Shown here piece by piece: positions 55,063-63,348 of a stretch of DNA of 64,000 nucleotides; the first letter of the stretch is position 1, and every line of letters starts with the position of its first letter. The notes beneath the pieces were generated by a model. That model did not search any database. It saw only the letters and a list, made by a program, of their open reading frames with translations, and was not told where the DNA came from. The translations under genes were made by a program, and so were the position numbers. Source of the DNA: Nocardioides cavernae (GTDB lineage Bacteria > Actinomycetota > Actinomycetes > Propionibacteriales > Nocardioidaceae). The stretch is taken from assembly GCF_016907475.1 (NCBI RefSeq), contig NZ_JAFBCA010000001.1:1612001-1676000 (forward strand). Direction: 5' to 3'.

Positions 55063-55713
55063 TCAGGACGTCTCGGGGAACTTCACGCCGGTGTTGGCGT
55101 GGCAGCGGTAGCCGAAGGGGTTCTTCGCGAGGTACTGCTGGTGGGCGTCCTCGGCGTAGTAGTACGGCGTCTCGCCGGCGGGGCGGATCTCGGTGGTGAT
55201 CTCGCCGAGGCCGCGGCGGGCGAGCTCCTCCCCGTACACCTTGGTCAGCTCGCGGGCGGTCTGCTCCTGCTCGGGCGTGGTCCAGTAGATCGCCGAGCGG
55301 TACTGGGTGCCGACGTCGTTGCCCTGGCGCATGCCCTGGGTCGGGTCGTGGATCTCGAAGAACCTCTTCAGCAGGTCGGCGTACGACACCTTCGCGGGGT
55401 CGAAGACGACGCGGATGGCCTCGGTGTGGCCGGTGTGCCCGCTGCACACCTCGTCGTACGTCGGGTTGGGGGTGCTGCCGCCGGCGTAGCCGACCGACGT
55501 CGACCAGACGCCGGGGAGCTGCCAGTAGACCTCCTCCGCGCCCCAGAAGCAGCCGAGGCCGAGGACGGCGACCTCGAGGCCGTCCGGCACGTCGTCGCTG
55601 ACGACGGGGGTGTGCAGGACCAGGTGCTCGCCCAGGGTCCACATCTGCTGCTCGCGCCCCGGGAGCGCCTGGTCGGGGGTGGGCAGGGTGGTGGGCTTGC
55701 CGAATCCGAACAT
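55063..55713 (-). CDS. msrA: Peptide methionine sulfoxide reductase MsrA
   Basis: 216 residues. The active-site motif is [19 protein letters not shown] with the catalytic Cys; [34 protein letters not shown] and the C-terminal [19 protein letters not shown] are typical. It reduces methionine-S-sulfoxide using thioredoxin or mycoredoxin-type donors. GACAAT followed by GGAGGC precedes ATG 55713, as before the ABC1-kinase gene. It is convergent with the flavoprotein gene. Confidence 0.95.
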   Translation of the reverse strand: MFGFGKPTTLPTPDQALPGREQQMWTLGEHLVLHTPVVSDDVPDGLEVAVLGLGCFWGAEEVYWQLPGVWSTSVGYAGGSTPNPTYDEVCSGHTGHTEAIRVVFDPAKVSYADLLKRFFEIHDPTQGMRQGNDVGTQYRSAIYWTTPEQEQTARELTKVYGEELARRGLGEITTEIRPAGETPYYYAEDAHQQYLAKNPFGYRCHANTGVKFPETS

Positions 55714-55876
55714 GCCTCCATTGTCGCGCGCCGGGCAAGGGACGCGCCCGCGTCTCGCCGGGGGTGCGCGGCACCGGTGGAACTTCGCGGTCTAGACGTT
55801 CGCGCTCTGGCTGATGTGGGACCGCCACGGCGGGAGGACGGTGAAGCGATCAGCAACACCGTCGAAAGGAATCATC

Positions 55877-56566
55877 ATGTCTTCACGTCGAACGGGTCGG
55901 CAGCTCCTCATAGCCACCCTCGTGGGGGTCCTGGTGGGGGGTGGCCTCATGGTCCTCACCCCGGCCGGGGCCGAGGTCAGCAGCGCCGTGGCCACCAACT
56001 GGAAAAAGATCTGGAAGCAAGAGCTCCAGCCGCAGGCAGACAAGCGGTACTACACCAAGAAGAAGAGCGACAAGAGGTACTACACCAAGAGCAAGAGCAA
56101 CGAGAGGTACTACGCCAAGTGGGACTCCGACGCGAAGTACGCGCTCAAGGGTTCGTCGTACACGAAGGCCGAGTCCGACGGGAAGTACCTCCCGAAGCAG
56201 GCACTCATCCGGGGCCAGTACGCCGCCATCGGCACGGGGGCAATGGGTGCCCGGGTTGGCGACAACATCACCTTCGGCGTGACGCTGTCGGCAGCCCCAG
56301 GGGTCAACTACCTCAACGCCGGGGCTGCGCCGACCGCCAACTGCCCCGGGACCGCCGCCGCCCCGAACGCCGCCGCGGGCCAGCTGTGCCTCTACGAGGT
56401 GTCGAACACCAACGCAGCAGTGCGCACCATCGTCAACGCGGGCACCGGTGCCGCTGGAGCGAGCGTCTTCGGAGCGATCGTGCACGTGACCGGCACCGCC
56501 GCGGGGGAGACGGTCGTCTTCGGCACGTGGGCCCTTCGCCCGGCTGCCATCGTCAGCGCGCCGTGA
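55877..56566 (+). CDS. Exported protein with tail-fibre-like Tyr/Lys repeats
   Basis: 229 residues from ATG 55877 (AAGGA upstream). A signal or anchor segment (LLIATLVGVLVGGGLMVLTP) is followed by five to six degenerate repeats of about 10 residues: DKRYYTKKKS, DKRYYTKSKS, NERYYAKWDS, DAKYALKGSS, YTKAESDGKY. The same pattern occurs in phage tail-fibre shafts, which form triple-stranded rods. The C-terminal 120 residues are beta-rich and Ala/Gly/Thr-rich with two cysteines. Its role is unknown; a surface fibre is one possibility. Confidence 0.75.
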   Translation: MSSRRTGRQLLIATLVGVLVGGGLMVLTPAGAEVSSAVATNWKKIWKQELQPQADKRYYTKKKSDKRYYTKSKSNERYYAKWDSDAKYALKGSSYTKAESDGKYLPKQALIRGQYAAIGTGAMGARVGDNITFGVTLSAAPGVNYLNAGAAPTANCPGTAAAPNAAAGQLCLYEVSNTNAAVRTIVNAGTGAAGASVFGAIVHVTGTAAGETVVFGTWALRPAAIVSAP

Positions 56567-56598
56567 GGAGCGGGTCGCCGCTCGAAAGATCAAGCCGC

Positions 56599-56633
56599 GA
56601 ACGGCCGCCGCACTGGGGGTGCGGCGGCCGTTC
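56599..56633 (+). terminator. Strong terminator-like hairpin
   Basis: GAACGGCCGCCGCAC and GTGCGGCGGCCGTTC are perfect 15-base complements with a five-base loop, 33 bases after the stop of the tail-fibre-like gene and upstream of metB. Confidence 0.7.
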
Positions 56634-56673
56634 CCCTGTCCGGGCCGAGAGCCGCGGGGTCTACCCTCGCCAT

Positions 56674-57834
56674 GTGACCCAGGAGCACCGCAACAAGTCC
56701 GGTTTCGACACGCGTGCGATCCACGCCGGCTACGAGCCCGACGCGATGACCGGGGCGGTCAACCCGCCCATCTACGCCAGCAGCACCTACAAGCAGGACG
56801 GTGTCGGCGGGCTGCGCGGCGGCTACGAGTACAGCCGCTCCGCCAACCCGACGCGTACGGCGCTGGAGGGCGCGCTCGCGGCCGTCGAGGACGGCGAGAA
56901 GGGGTTCGCCTTCGCCTCCGGCCTCGCCGCCGAGGACACCATCATCCGGGCGCTGACACGGCCGGGCGACCACGTGGTGATCCCCGACGACGCCTACGGC
57001 GGCACGCACCGCCTCTTCGACAAGGTCGCGAAGGTCTGGGGCACCGACCACAGCTCGGCGTCGGTCGCCGACACCGACGCCGTCGCCGCGGCGATCGAGC
57101 CCGGCCGGACCAAGCTGGTGTGGGTCGAGACGCCCACCAACCCGATGCTCACCATCGGCGACATCGAGGCGCTGGCCACCGTCGCGCACGACGCCGGCGC
57201 CCTGCTCGTCGTCGACAACACCTTCGCCTCGCCCTACCTCCAGCAGCCGCTCACGCTCGGTGCGGACGTGGTGGTGCACTCGACGACCAAGTACGTCGGC
57301 GGGCACAGCGACGTCGTCGGGGGAGCGGTCGTGGTGCGCGACCTCGAGCTCGCCGAGAAGGTCGGATACCACCAGAACGCCATGGGCGCGGTGGCGGGAC
57401 CGTTCGACGCCTTCCTGACGCACCGCGGCCTCAAGACGCTCGGCGTACGCATGGACCGCCACTGCGACAACGCGGAGCGGATCGTGGAGTTCCTCGACGT
57501 CGACCCGCGGGTCACCGAGGTGATCTATCCCGGTCTCGCGGCCCACCCCGGCCACGAGGTCGCGGCCCGCCAGATGAAGCGCTTCGGCGGGATGATCTCG
57601 TTCCGCGTCGCGGGCGGGCTCGAGCAGGCCCTCGCCGTCTGCGAGCGCGCCGAGGTGTTCACCCTCGGGGAGTCGCTCGGCGGTGTCGAGTCGCTCATCG
57701 AGCACCCCGGGAAGATGACCCACGCGAGCGTCGCGGGCACCGACCTCGAGGTGCCGGACGACCTCATCCGGCTCAGCGTCGGCATCGAGACCGTCGACGA
57801 CCTCGTCGCCGACCTCGACCGCTCCCTGGGCTGA
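56674..57834 (+). CDS. metB: Cystathionine gamma-synthase/lyase
   Basis: 386 residues of the Cys/Met metabolism PLP family. The PLP lysine is in VVHSTTKYVGGHSD; further motifs are FDTRAIHAGYEPDAMTGAV, YEYSRSANPTRTALE and SLGGVESLIEHPGKMTHA. Actinobacterial MetB often has both synthase and lyase activity and would complement cbs (25002) in transsulfuration. GTG 56674 has TACCCT six bases upstream, fitting a leaderless mRNA. The long upstream open frame is not coding. Confidence 0.92.
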   Translation: MTQEHRNKSGFDTRAIHAGYEPDAMTGAVNPPIYASSTYKQDGVGGLRGGYEYSRSANPTRTALEGALAAVEDGEKGFAFASGLAAEDTIIRALTRPGDHVVIPDDAYGGTHRLFDKVAKVWGTDHSSASVADTDAVAAAIEPGRTKLVWVETPTNPMLTIGDIEALATVAHDAGALLVVDNTFASPYLQQPLTLGADVVVHSTTKYVGGHSDVVGGAVVVRDLELAEKVGYHQNAMGAVAGPFDAFLTHRGLKTLGVRMDRHCDNAERIVEFLDVDPRVTEVIYPGLAAHPGHEVAARQMKRFGGMISFRVAGGLEQALAVCERAEVFTLGESLGGVESLIEHPGKMTHASVAGTDLEVPDDLIRLSVGIETVDDLVADLDRSLG

Positions 57835-57837
57835 GAC

Positions 57838-58155
57838 GTGGACGAGGCACCCGACCCCCGCTACCTCCTCGCGAACGAGCGGACCCTCCTCGCCTACGAA
57901 CGGACCGCGATCGGTCTCGTCGTGGCGGCCGTCGGCGCCCTCAACCTGCTGGACGGGACCTGGCCCAACGTCGCCCTGGGCATCGCCCTCCTGGCCGCGT
58001 CGGCGATGACCGCCGGCGTCGGCTGGCACCGCTACCGCCAGGCCGAGCGGGCGATCCGGGCGGGCACAGACATCCCCCCAGGGTTCGGCGTGCAGGTCGT
58101 CGTCCTCGCCGTGATCGCGATCATCGTGGTGGTCGCCCTGACGGTGCTGGTGTGA
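57838..58155 (+). CDS. DUF202 (YidH-like) small membrane protein
   Basis: 105 residues from GTG 57838. The family start RYLLANERTLLAYERTAIGL is followed by three hydrophobic helices. YidH/DUF202 proteins are inner-membrane proteins of unknown function. It begins three bases after metB and its stop overlaps the next GTG, so it belongs to the metB transcript. Confidence 0.88.
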   Translation: MDEAPDPRYLLANERTLLAYERTAIGLVVAAVGALNLLDGTWPNVALGIALLAASAMTAGVGWHRYRQAERAIRAGTDIPPGFGVQVVVLAVIAIIVVVALTVLV

Positions 58156-59558
58156 GCGCGGTCGTCTGCGTCGACTTCGGCTCGACGTTCACCAAGGCCG
58201 TGCTGGTGGACCGCACGACCGGCGAGCTCCTCGCCACCGCGAGCCACCCGACCACGCTTCCGGACGCGACCGGCACCGGTGACGTCCTCGACGGGTACGA
58301 CGCCTGCGTGGCCGCGCTCGCCGAGCAGGACCCGCACGCGGTCGACGCCGACGTGCTCGCCTGCTCCAGTGCCGGTGGCGGGCTGCGCATCGCGGTCGTC
58401 GGCAACGAGGAGCTGGTCACCGCCGAGGCCGGCCGCCGGGTTGCGCTCTCCAGCGGCGGCAAGGTCGTGCTGGTGCTGCACGGCGGGCTCGACGACACCA
58501 AGCTGGCCGGGCTCCGGGCGGCCGACCCCGACGTGGTGCTGCTCGTCGGCGGCACCGATGGGGGCAACGCCGAGGTGCTCGAGGGTGACGCCCGGTTCCT
58601 GGCCGACCAGCCGTGGCCGGGGCCCGTCGTGGTGGCCGGCAACGTCGAGACGCAGCCCCTGGTCGCGGAGCTGCTCGCCGGCTCGGGGACGCCGCACGTG
58701 CTCGCCGACAACGTGGTGCCGCGCATCGGCGTGCTCGCGCCAGGCAGCGCGCGCCGGGCGATCCGCGAGATCTTCCTGAGCCACGTCATCGGCGGCAAGC
58801 ACCTCAGCAGCCGCACCGACGCCCGCGGCCGCACGTTCACCTCGATGGTGCGCGGGGCGACGCCTGACGTCGTGCTGACCGGCGTCGAGCTGCTCGCGCG
58901 GGGCCTCGACGACCAGCACCGCGGGGCCGGTGACGTCGTGGTCGTCGACGTCGGCGGTGCGACCACCGACGTGCACAGCGTCGTCGAGCTCGACCCCGAG
59001 GACAGCGGTCTGGCCCGTGAGGTCGTCGCCACCACGCCGGTCACCCGCACGGTCGAGGGCGACCTCGGCATGCGCTGGTCGGCCGTCTCGACGGTCGAGG
59101 CCGCGGGCCGCGACGACCTGCACGCCGCCGCCGTACGCCGCCGTGAGCGGCCCGACCTCCTCCCGGACAGCTGCCCCGACCCGGCTGCCGAGCAGGACGC
59201 CGACCTCGACATCGCCGCAGCCGCCGTACGGATCGCCCTCGAGCGTCACGCCGGTCGGAGCAAGGTCGTGGTGAGCCCCGAGGGCCGCGTGGTCGAGCGC
59301 AGCGGCAAGGACCTCCGCGAGGTCGACCTCCTGGTCGGCTCGGGTGGCGTGCTGCGCCACGGCGGCCCCGACGCCGTACGCCGGGTGCTGGCGCCGGCCA
59401 CGGGTGACGCCTTCGAGGGAGGTTGGCAGCTGCCGCGCGACCCGCGCGTGGTCGTCGACCACGACTACGTGCTCGCCGCCGCCGGGCTGCTCGCCGAGGA
59501 GCACCCGGTGGCGGCACACCGTCTGCTAGGTGGCCTCAGGGCTGTGGGGGATCGGTAG
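58152..59558 (+). CDS. MutL-like (glutamate mutase L) ASKHA-fold ATPase
   Basis: 468 residues from GTG 58152. Phosphate 1 loop VVCVDFGSTFTKAVLVD; VLLVGGTDGGNAEVLEG; adenosine-side loop VVVVDVGGATTDVHSVVE; late LLVGSGGVLRHGG. These match the glutamate-mutase-associated MutL family, reactivase-like ATPases for B12-dependent mutases. No glutamate mutase subunits are nearby, so the client is unknown and may be another mutase or none. Confidence 0.85.
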   Translation: MSAVVCVDFGSTFTKAVLVDRTTGELLATASHPTTLPDATGTGDVLDGYDACVAALAEQDPHAVDADVLACSSAGGGLRIAVVGNEELVTAEAGRRVALSSGGKVVLVLHGGLDDTKLAGLRAADPDVVLLVGGTDGGNAEVLEGDARFLADQPWPGPVVVAGNVETQPLVAELLAGSGTPHVLADNVVPRIGVLAPGSARRAIREIFLSHVIGGKHLSSRTDARGRTFTSMVRGATPDVVLTGVELLARGLDDQHRGAGDVVVVDVGGATTDVHSVVELDPEDSGLAREVVATTPVTRTVEGDLGMRWSAVSTVEAAGRDDLHAAAVRRRERPDLLPDSCPDPAAEQDADLDIAAAAVRIALERHAGRSKVVVSPEGRVVERSGKDLREVDLLVGSGGVLRHGGPDAVRRVLAPATGDAFEGGWQLPRDPRVVVDHDYVLAAAGLLAEEHPVAAHRLLGGLRAVGDR

Positions 59559-59568
59559 CGTGAGCGAC

Positions 59569-60945
59569 GTGAGCGAGCAGAGCAGCCCCTCGGCCGACCC
59601 CCCGGGCGACCCTGAGGTGGAGTCGGGGCGGCGGCGGCTGTTCGCCGCCCTCGCCCGCGAGGAGGAGGGGCTTGCCGAACGCATCGCTGCCCAGTGGGCG
59701 CAGAGTCGTGCCGAGCGGCGGACCGAGCCGGCGTTCACCACCGGGCCCTCCAACTTCAGCCGCGCCCAGGTGCCGTGGGGCCTCGACCTCGCCGCCGCCT
59801 GGTCGTGGCGGCTCATCGCCATCGCGATCGCGATGCTCGGCCTGCTGTGGACCCTGCGCTTCTTCGCCGTCATCACCCTGCCGATCGCCATCTCGCTGCT
59901 GATCACCGCACTGGCCTCGCCCGTGGTCATCTGGTTGCGCCGGGTCGGGGTGCCGCGCGGCCTCGCGGCCGGCGTCGTGTTGCTCCTCGGCCTCGGCACG
60001 GTCGCGCTGCTGCTCACCTTCGTCGGCCAGCAGGTCGCCCAGGGGGCGAGCGACCTCTCCGACTCGGTGGTCACCGGCCTCGAGCAGGTGCGGGAGTGGC
60101 TGCGCACCGGGCCGTTCCACGTCTCGGACTCCCAGCTCGACGGCTACATCAAGCAGGTGCAGGCCGCCGTCTCCGGGAGCACGGGCGCCGACGGCATCTT
60201 CACCCGCGCCACCGAGGTCGGCACCGCCGTCGGCCACGTGGTCGCCGGCTTCTTCATCGTGCTGTTCTCCACCTACTTCTTCCTCGCCGACGGCGAGCGC
60301 ATCTGGTCGTGGCTGGTGCGCATCGCCCCCCGGGCCGCGCGCGAGCGCGTCGACGCCTCGGGCCGCGTCGCGTGGGTGTCGCTCACCCAGTTCGTGCGGG
60401 CCACGGTCCTCGTGGCGATCGTCGACGCGATCGGGATCATGCTGGTGGCCTGGTTCCTCGGCGTGCCGTTCGTGGTGGCCATCGGCGTGCTGGTCTTCCT
60501 CGGCGCGTTCGTCCCCATGATCGGTGCGACCGTGGCCGGCGTCGTCGCGATCCTGGTCGCCCTGGTCGACCAGGGGCCGTGGACGGCGCTGCTGATGCTG
60601 GGCGGGGTGATCCTGGTCCAGCAGATCGAGGGGCACGTGCTGCAGCCGTTCCTCATGGGCCGCTTCGTCTCGCTGCACCCGCTCGGCGTGATCGTGGCGA
60701 TCGGCTGCGGGGTGCTCGTGGCCGGCATCGCGGGCGCGCTGGTCGCCGTACCGCTCGCCGCGGCCGGCAACGCCGTCGCCCAGCACCTCTCCTCCTACAC
60801 CGACGTCGGTGAGGACGATCCCGACGACGCGCTCGAGGACGACATCGGGCCACCTCCCAACGAGGGCGACGAGGTCCACGACGACGGCCCGCTCGCGGGT
60901 CCGGACGCCCCCGACGACGACAACAAGGACGAGGACCGGGCATGA
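59569..60945 (+). CDS. AI-2E family membrane protein (TqsA/PerM-like)
   Basis: 458 residues from GTG 59569, with TAGCGT seven bases upstream; GTG 59560 is an alternative. An 85-residue cytoplasmic start precedes about seven hydrophobic helices in the AI-2E pattern, with PIAISLLITALASPVVIWLR and the late motif GHVLQPFLMGRFVSLHPLGV. The last 60 residues are strongly acidic (DEDRA end). The family includes transporters and Na/H antiporters; export of a quorum signal is not implied here. The stop overlaps the ilvA ATG. Confidence 0.87.
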   Translation: MSEQSSPSADPPGDPEVESGRRRLFAALAREEEGLAERIAAQWAQSRAERRTEPAFTTGPSNFSRAQVPWGLDLAAAWSWRLIAIAIAMLGLLWTLRFFAVITLPIAISLLITALASPVVIWLRRVGVPRGLAAGVVLLLGLGTVALLLTFVGQQVAQGASDLSDSVVTGLEQVREWLRTGPFHVSDSQLDGYIKQVQAAVSGSTGADGIFTRATEVGTAVGHVVAGFFIVLFSTYFFLADGERIWSWLVRIAPRAARERVDASGRVAWVSLTQFVRATVLVAIVDAIGIMLVAWFLGVPFVVAIGVLVFLGAFVPMIGATVAGVVAILVALVDQGPWTALLMLGGVILVQQIEGHVLQPFLMGRFVSLHPLGVIVAIGCGVLVAGIAGALVAVPLAAAGNAVAQHLSSYTDVGEDDPDDALEDDIGPPPNEGDEVHDDGPLAGPDAPDDDNKDEDRA

Positions 60946-62150
60946 CCGACGAATGCTCCCTGGCCGACATCGTCGCCGCGCGCGAGATGCTCGAGGGCGT
61001 GACGGTGACCACGCCGATGGAGGAGTCGCGCTGGCTCTCCGCGCTCGTCGGTGGACCGGTGTCGCTGAAGTGCGAGAACCTCCAGCGCACCGGCTCCTTC
61101 AAGTCCCGGGGCGCCTTCGTCCGCATCGCGCGCCTGTCCGCCGAGGAGCGAGCCAGGGGCGTCGTCGCGGCGTCCGCCGGCAACCACGCCCAGGGCGTTG
61201 CGCTCGCCGCCTCGACGCTCGGCATCAGCTCGACCGTCTTCATGCCCGAGGGGGCGCCGATCCCCAAGGAGAAGGCGACGCGCGGCTACGGCGCCCACGT
61301 CGTCTTCCACGGCCGCTACCTCGAGGACTCGCTCGCCCGGGCCCGCGAGTTCGCGGACGAGACCGGCGCGGTGCTGATCCACCCCTTCGACCACGTCGAC
61401 ATCGTCGCGGGGCAGGGCACGCTCGGGCTCGAGGTCCTCGAGCAGGCACCGGACGTACGCACGGTGCTGGTGCCCACCGGCGGTGGCGGCCTGCTCGCCG
61501 GGGTGGCGATCGCGGTCAAGGCGCTGCGCCCCGACGTACGCGTGGTGGGGGTGCAGGCGGAGGGTGCCGCGGCCTACCCGGGCTCGCTGGCGGCCGGCGA
61601 GCCGGTGCCGCTGGAGTCGATGAGCACGATGGCCGACGGCATCGCGGTCGGCCGGCCCGGTGACATCACCTTCGCGGCGGTGCGCGACCACGTCGACGAG
61701 ATCGTGACCGTCTCGGAGGAGTCGCTGTCCCGCGCGCTGCTCGCCCTGATCGAGCGGGCCAAGCAGGTCGTGGAGCCCGCCGGCGCGGCCGCCGTGGCGG
61801 CGCTGCTCGACAACCCGACGGGCTTCGAGACCCCGGCCGTCGCGGTGCTGTCCGGCGGCAACATCGACCCGCTCCTGCTCAGCAAGGTCATCCGCCACGG
61901 CCTCGCCGCGGCCGGTCGCTACCTCTACCTCCGCGTGTGCATCCCCGACCTGCCCGGCGGCCTGGCCTCCCTGCTCGCCGAGGTCGGTGCGGAGGGCGCC
62001 AACGTGCTCGAGGTCGCCCACGAGCGGATCTCGCCGTCGCTGACCCTCAACGAGGTCGAGGTGCGCATCCAGCTCGAGACCCGCGGCGAGGCGCACGCCG
62101 AGCACCTGATGGCCCGGCTGCGCGAGCGCGGCTACCGCATCGACAGCTGA
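60942..62150 (+). CDS. ilvA: Threonine ammonia-lyase (threonine dehydratase)
   Basis: 402 residues. The PLP lysine is in QRTGSFKSRGAFVRI, the substrate loop SAGNHAQGVALAA and the phosphate loop PTGGGGLLAGVAI. A single ACT-like C-terminal domain (LRVCIPDLPGGLASLLAEVG) gives the roughly 400-residue form. It converts threonine to 2-oxobutanoate, feeding isoleucine synthesis or threonine degradation. ATG overlaps the stop of the AI-2E gene. A long hairpin follows. Confidence 0.92.
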   Translation: MTDECSLADIVAAREMLEGVTVTTPMEESRWLSALVGGPVSLKCENLQRTGSFKSRGAFVRIARLSAEERARGVVAASAGNHAQGVALAASTLGISSTVFMPEGAPIPKEKATRGYGAHVVFHGRYLEDSLARAREFADETGAVLIHPFDHVDIVAGQGTLGLEVLEQAPDVRTVLVPTGGGGLLAGVAIAVKALRPDVRVVGVQAEGAAAYPGSLAAGEPVPLESMSTMADGIAVGRPGDITFAAVRDHVDEIVTVSEESLSRALLALIERAKQVVEPAGAAAVAALLDNPTGFETPAVAVLSGGNIDPLLLSKVIRHGLAAAGRYLYLRVCIPDLPGGLASLLAEVGAEGANVLEVAHERISPSLTLNEVEVRIQLETRGEAHAEHLMARLRERGYRIDS

Positions 62151-62173
62151 GCTCGTACGCCGTCAAACGCCGC

Positions 62174-62229
62174 GGAGCGGTGAGTGAGACAGGTTCTGCG
62201 GGCAGAAGAGCTGTCTCACTCACCGCTCC
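62174..62229. terminator. Perfect 19-bp inverted repeat between ilvA and greA
   Basis: GGAGCGGTGAGTGAGACAG (62174-62192) and its exact complement (62211-62229) enclose an 18-base loop that itself contains TTCTGC/GCAGAA. It sits between the convergent ilvA and greA genes and could terminate both. The extended perfect palindrome also suits a REP-type repeat. Confidence 0.7.
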
Positions 62230-62249
62230 GGCGGTGATCAGGGTGGCGC

Positions 62250-62741
62250 TCAGGCCTTGTAGGGCTCCGCGTCGACGATCTCGACCGAGAACTCCTTGCC
62301 GGTGGGCGCGGTGTAGGTGACCGTGTCGCCCTTGCTCTTGCCGTTGATCGCGGACCCGAGGGCGGTCTGCGGCGAGTAGACGTCGAGGACGTCGCCCTCG
62401 GAGAGGTTCTCGCGGGCGCCGAGGAGGAACTTCTCCTCGTCGCCGCCGTCGATGCGGGCGGTCACGACCATCCCGGGCTCGACGACGCCGTCGTTGGGCG
62501 GCGTCTCGCCGACCTCGGCCTTGCGCAGCATGTCCTCGAGCTGACGGATCCGGGCCTCCTGCTTGCCCTGGTCGTCCTTGGCGGCGTGGTAGCCGCTGTT
62601 CTCCTTGAGGTCGCCCTCGTCGCGCGCGGCGGCGATCTTCTCGATGATCTCCTGGCGCCTGGGGCCCTTGAGGTCGTCGAGCTCGGCCTGCAGCTTGTCG
62701 TAGGCCTCCTGGGTCAGCCAGACGGTGCCCTGGTCGGTCAT
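62250..62741 (-). CDS. greA: Transcription elongation factor GreA
   Basis: 163 residues: N-terminal coiled coil (YDKLQAELDDLKGPRRQEII) with the acidic tip region AARDEGDLKENSGYHAAKDD, then a C-terminal FKBP-like domain (ALGSAINGKSKGDTVTYTAP). It stimulates transcript cleavage in backtracked RNA polymerase. Length is standard. Confidence 0.95.
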   Translation of the reverse strand: MTDQGTVWLTQEAYDKLQAELDDLKGPRRQEIIEKIAAARDEGDLKENSGYHAAKDDQGKQEARIRQLEDMLRKAEVGETPPNDGVVEPGMVVTARIDGGDEEKFLLGARENLSEGDVLDVYSPQTALGSAINGKSKGDTVTYTAPTGKEFSVEIVDAEPYKA

Positions 62742-62920
62742 GTCGGTACTCCTGCTTCGCGTGGTACTGGATGCGGGTGTGCCTCAGCGCGACCGCATCT
62801 GGTCGGTGGATCTCTTCTTCCGTCCGGTCAGAGTCAGCGCGGCAGCAGACGTGGGCCAGCGCTGCCGGACGGGCAGGACATCAGGTTACCAAGCCGGGCT
62901 GAAAAGTGCAGGCCGACGGC

Positions 62921-63310
62921 TCAGCGCGGACGCGGCTGGTCGGGCGAGGTGCACCCGAGCTTCTCCACGGAGGTGGCGCGGCGCTCGGTGCGGATGACGA
63001 CCTCGTTGACCCCGTCGACCGGGGTGAAGGCGAGCTCGCCGACGGCCGTCTTGTCCTCGGCCAGGGCGCGTACGCGGCAGCTTGCCGCCACGCCGTCCTC
63101 CAGCTGGACGTCGACGCGCGCCTCGACCTGGTGGTCGCTCGTGACGTCGAAGGTGACGACCTCGGAGCGGACGTCGGGGCTGCCGTGGAACCACGCCGTC
63201 CAGCCCAGCCAGGTCAGTCCGACGACGGCGAGGACGACCGCGAGCCCGACGACTGCGGGACGCCGCCACCGGGCGGGGGCGCCGTAGCGGTCGGCGAGGT
63301 CGGTGGTCAC
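62921..63310 (-). CDS. DUF4307 membrane-anchored protein
   Basis: 129 residues from GTG 63310. Start MTTDLADRYGAPARWRRP, one membrane segment (AVVGLAVVLAVVGLTWLGWT) and an extracytoplasmic beta-rich domain with two cysteines. DUF4307 proteins recur next to mca in actinobacteria; function unknown. TACGCT lies seven bases before the start. It is divergent from mca, whose -10 box is 26 bases away. Confidence 0.87.
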   Translation of the reverse strand: MTTDLADRYGAPARWRRPAVVGLAVVLAVVGLTWLGWTAWFHGSPDVRSEVVTFDVTSDHQVEARVDVQLEDGVAASCRVRALAEDKTAVGELAFTPVDGVNEVVIRTERRATSVEKLGCTSPDQPRPR

Positions 63311-63348
63311 GCACAGAAGCGTAAGTCCCTCCTCCTAGACTCCAGACC

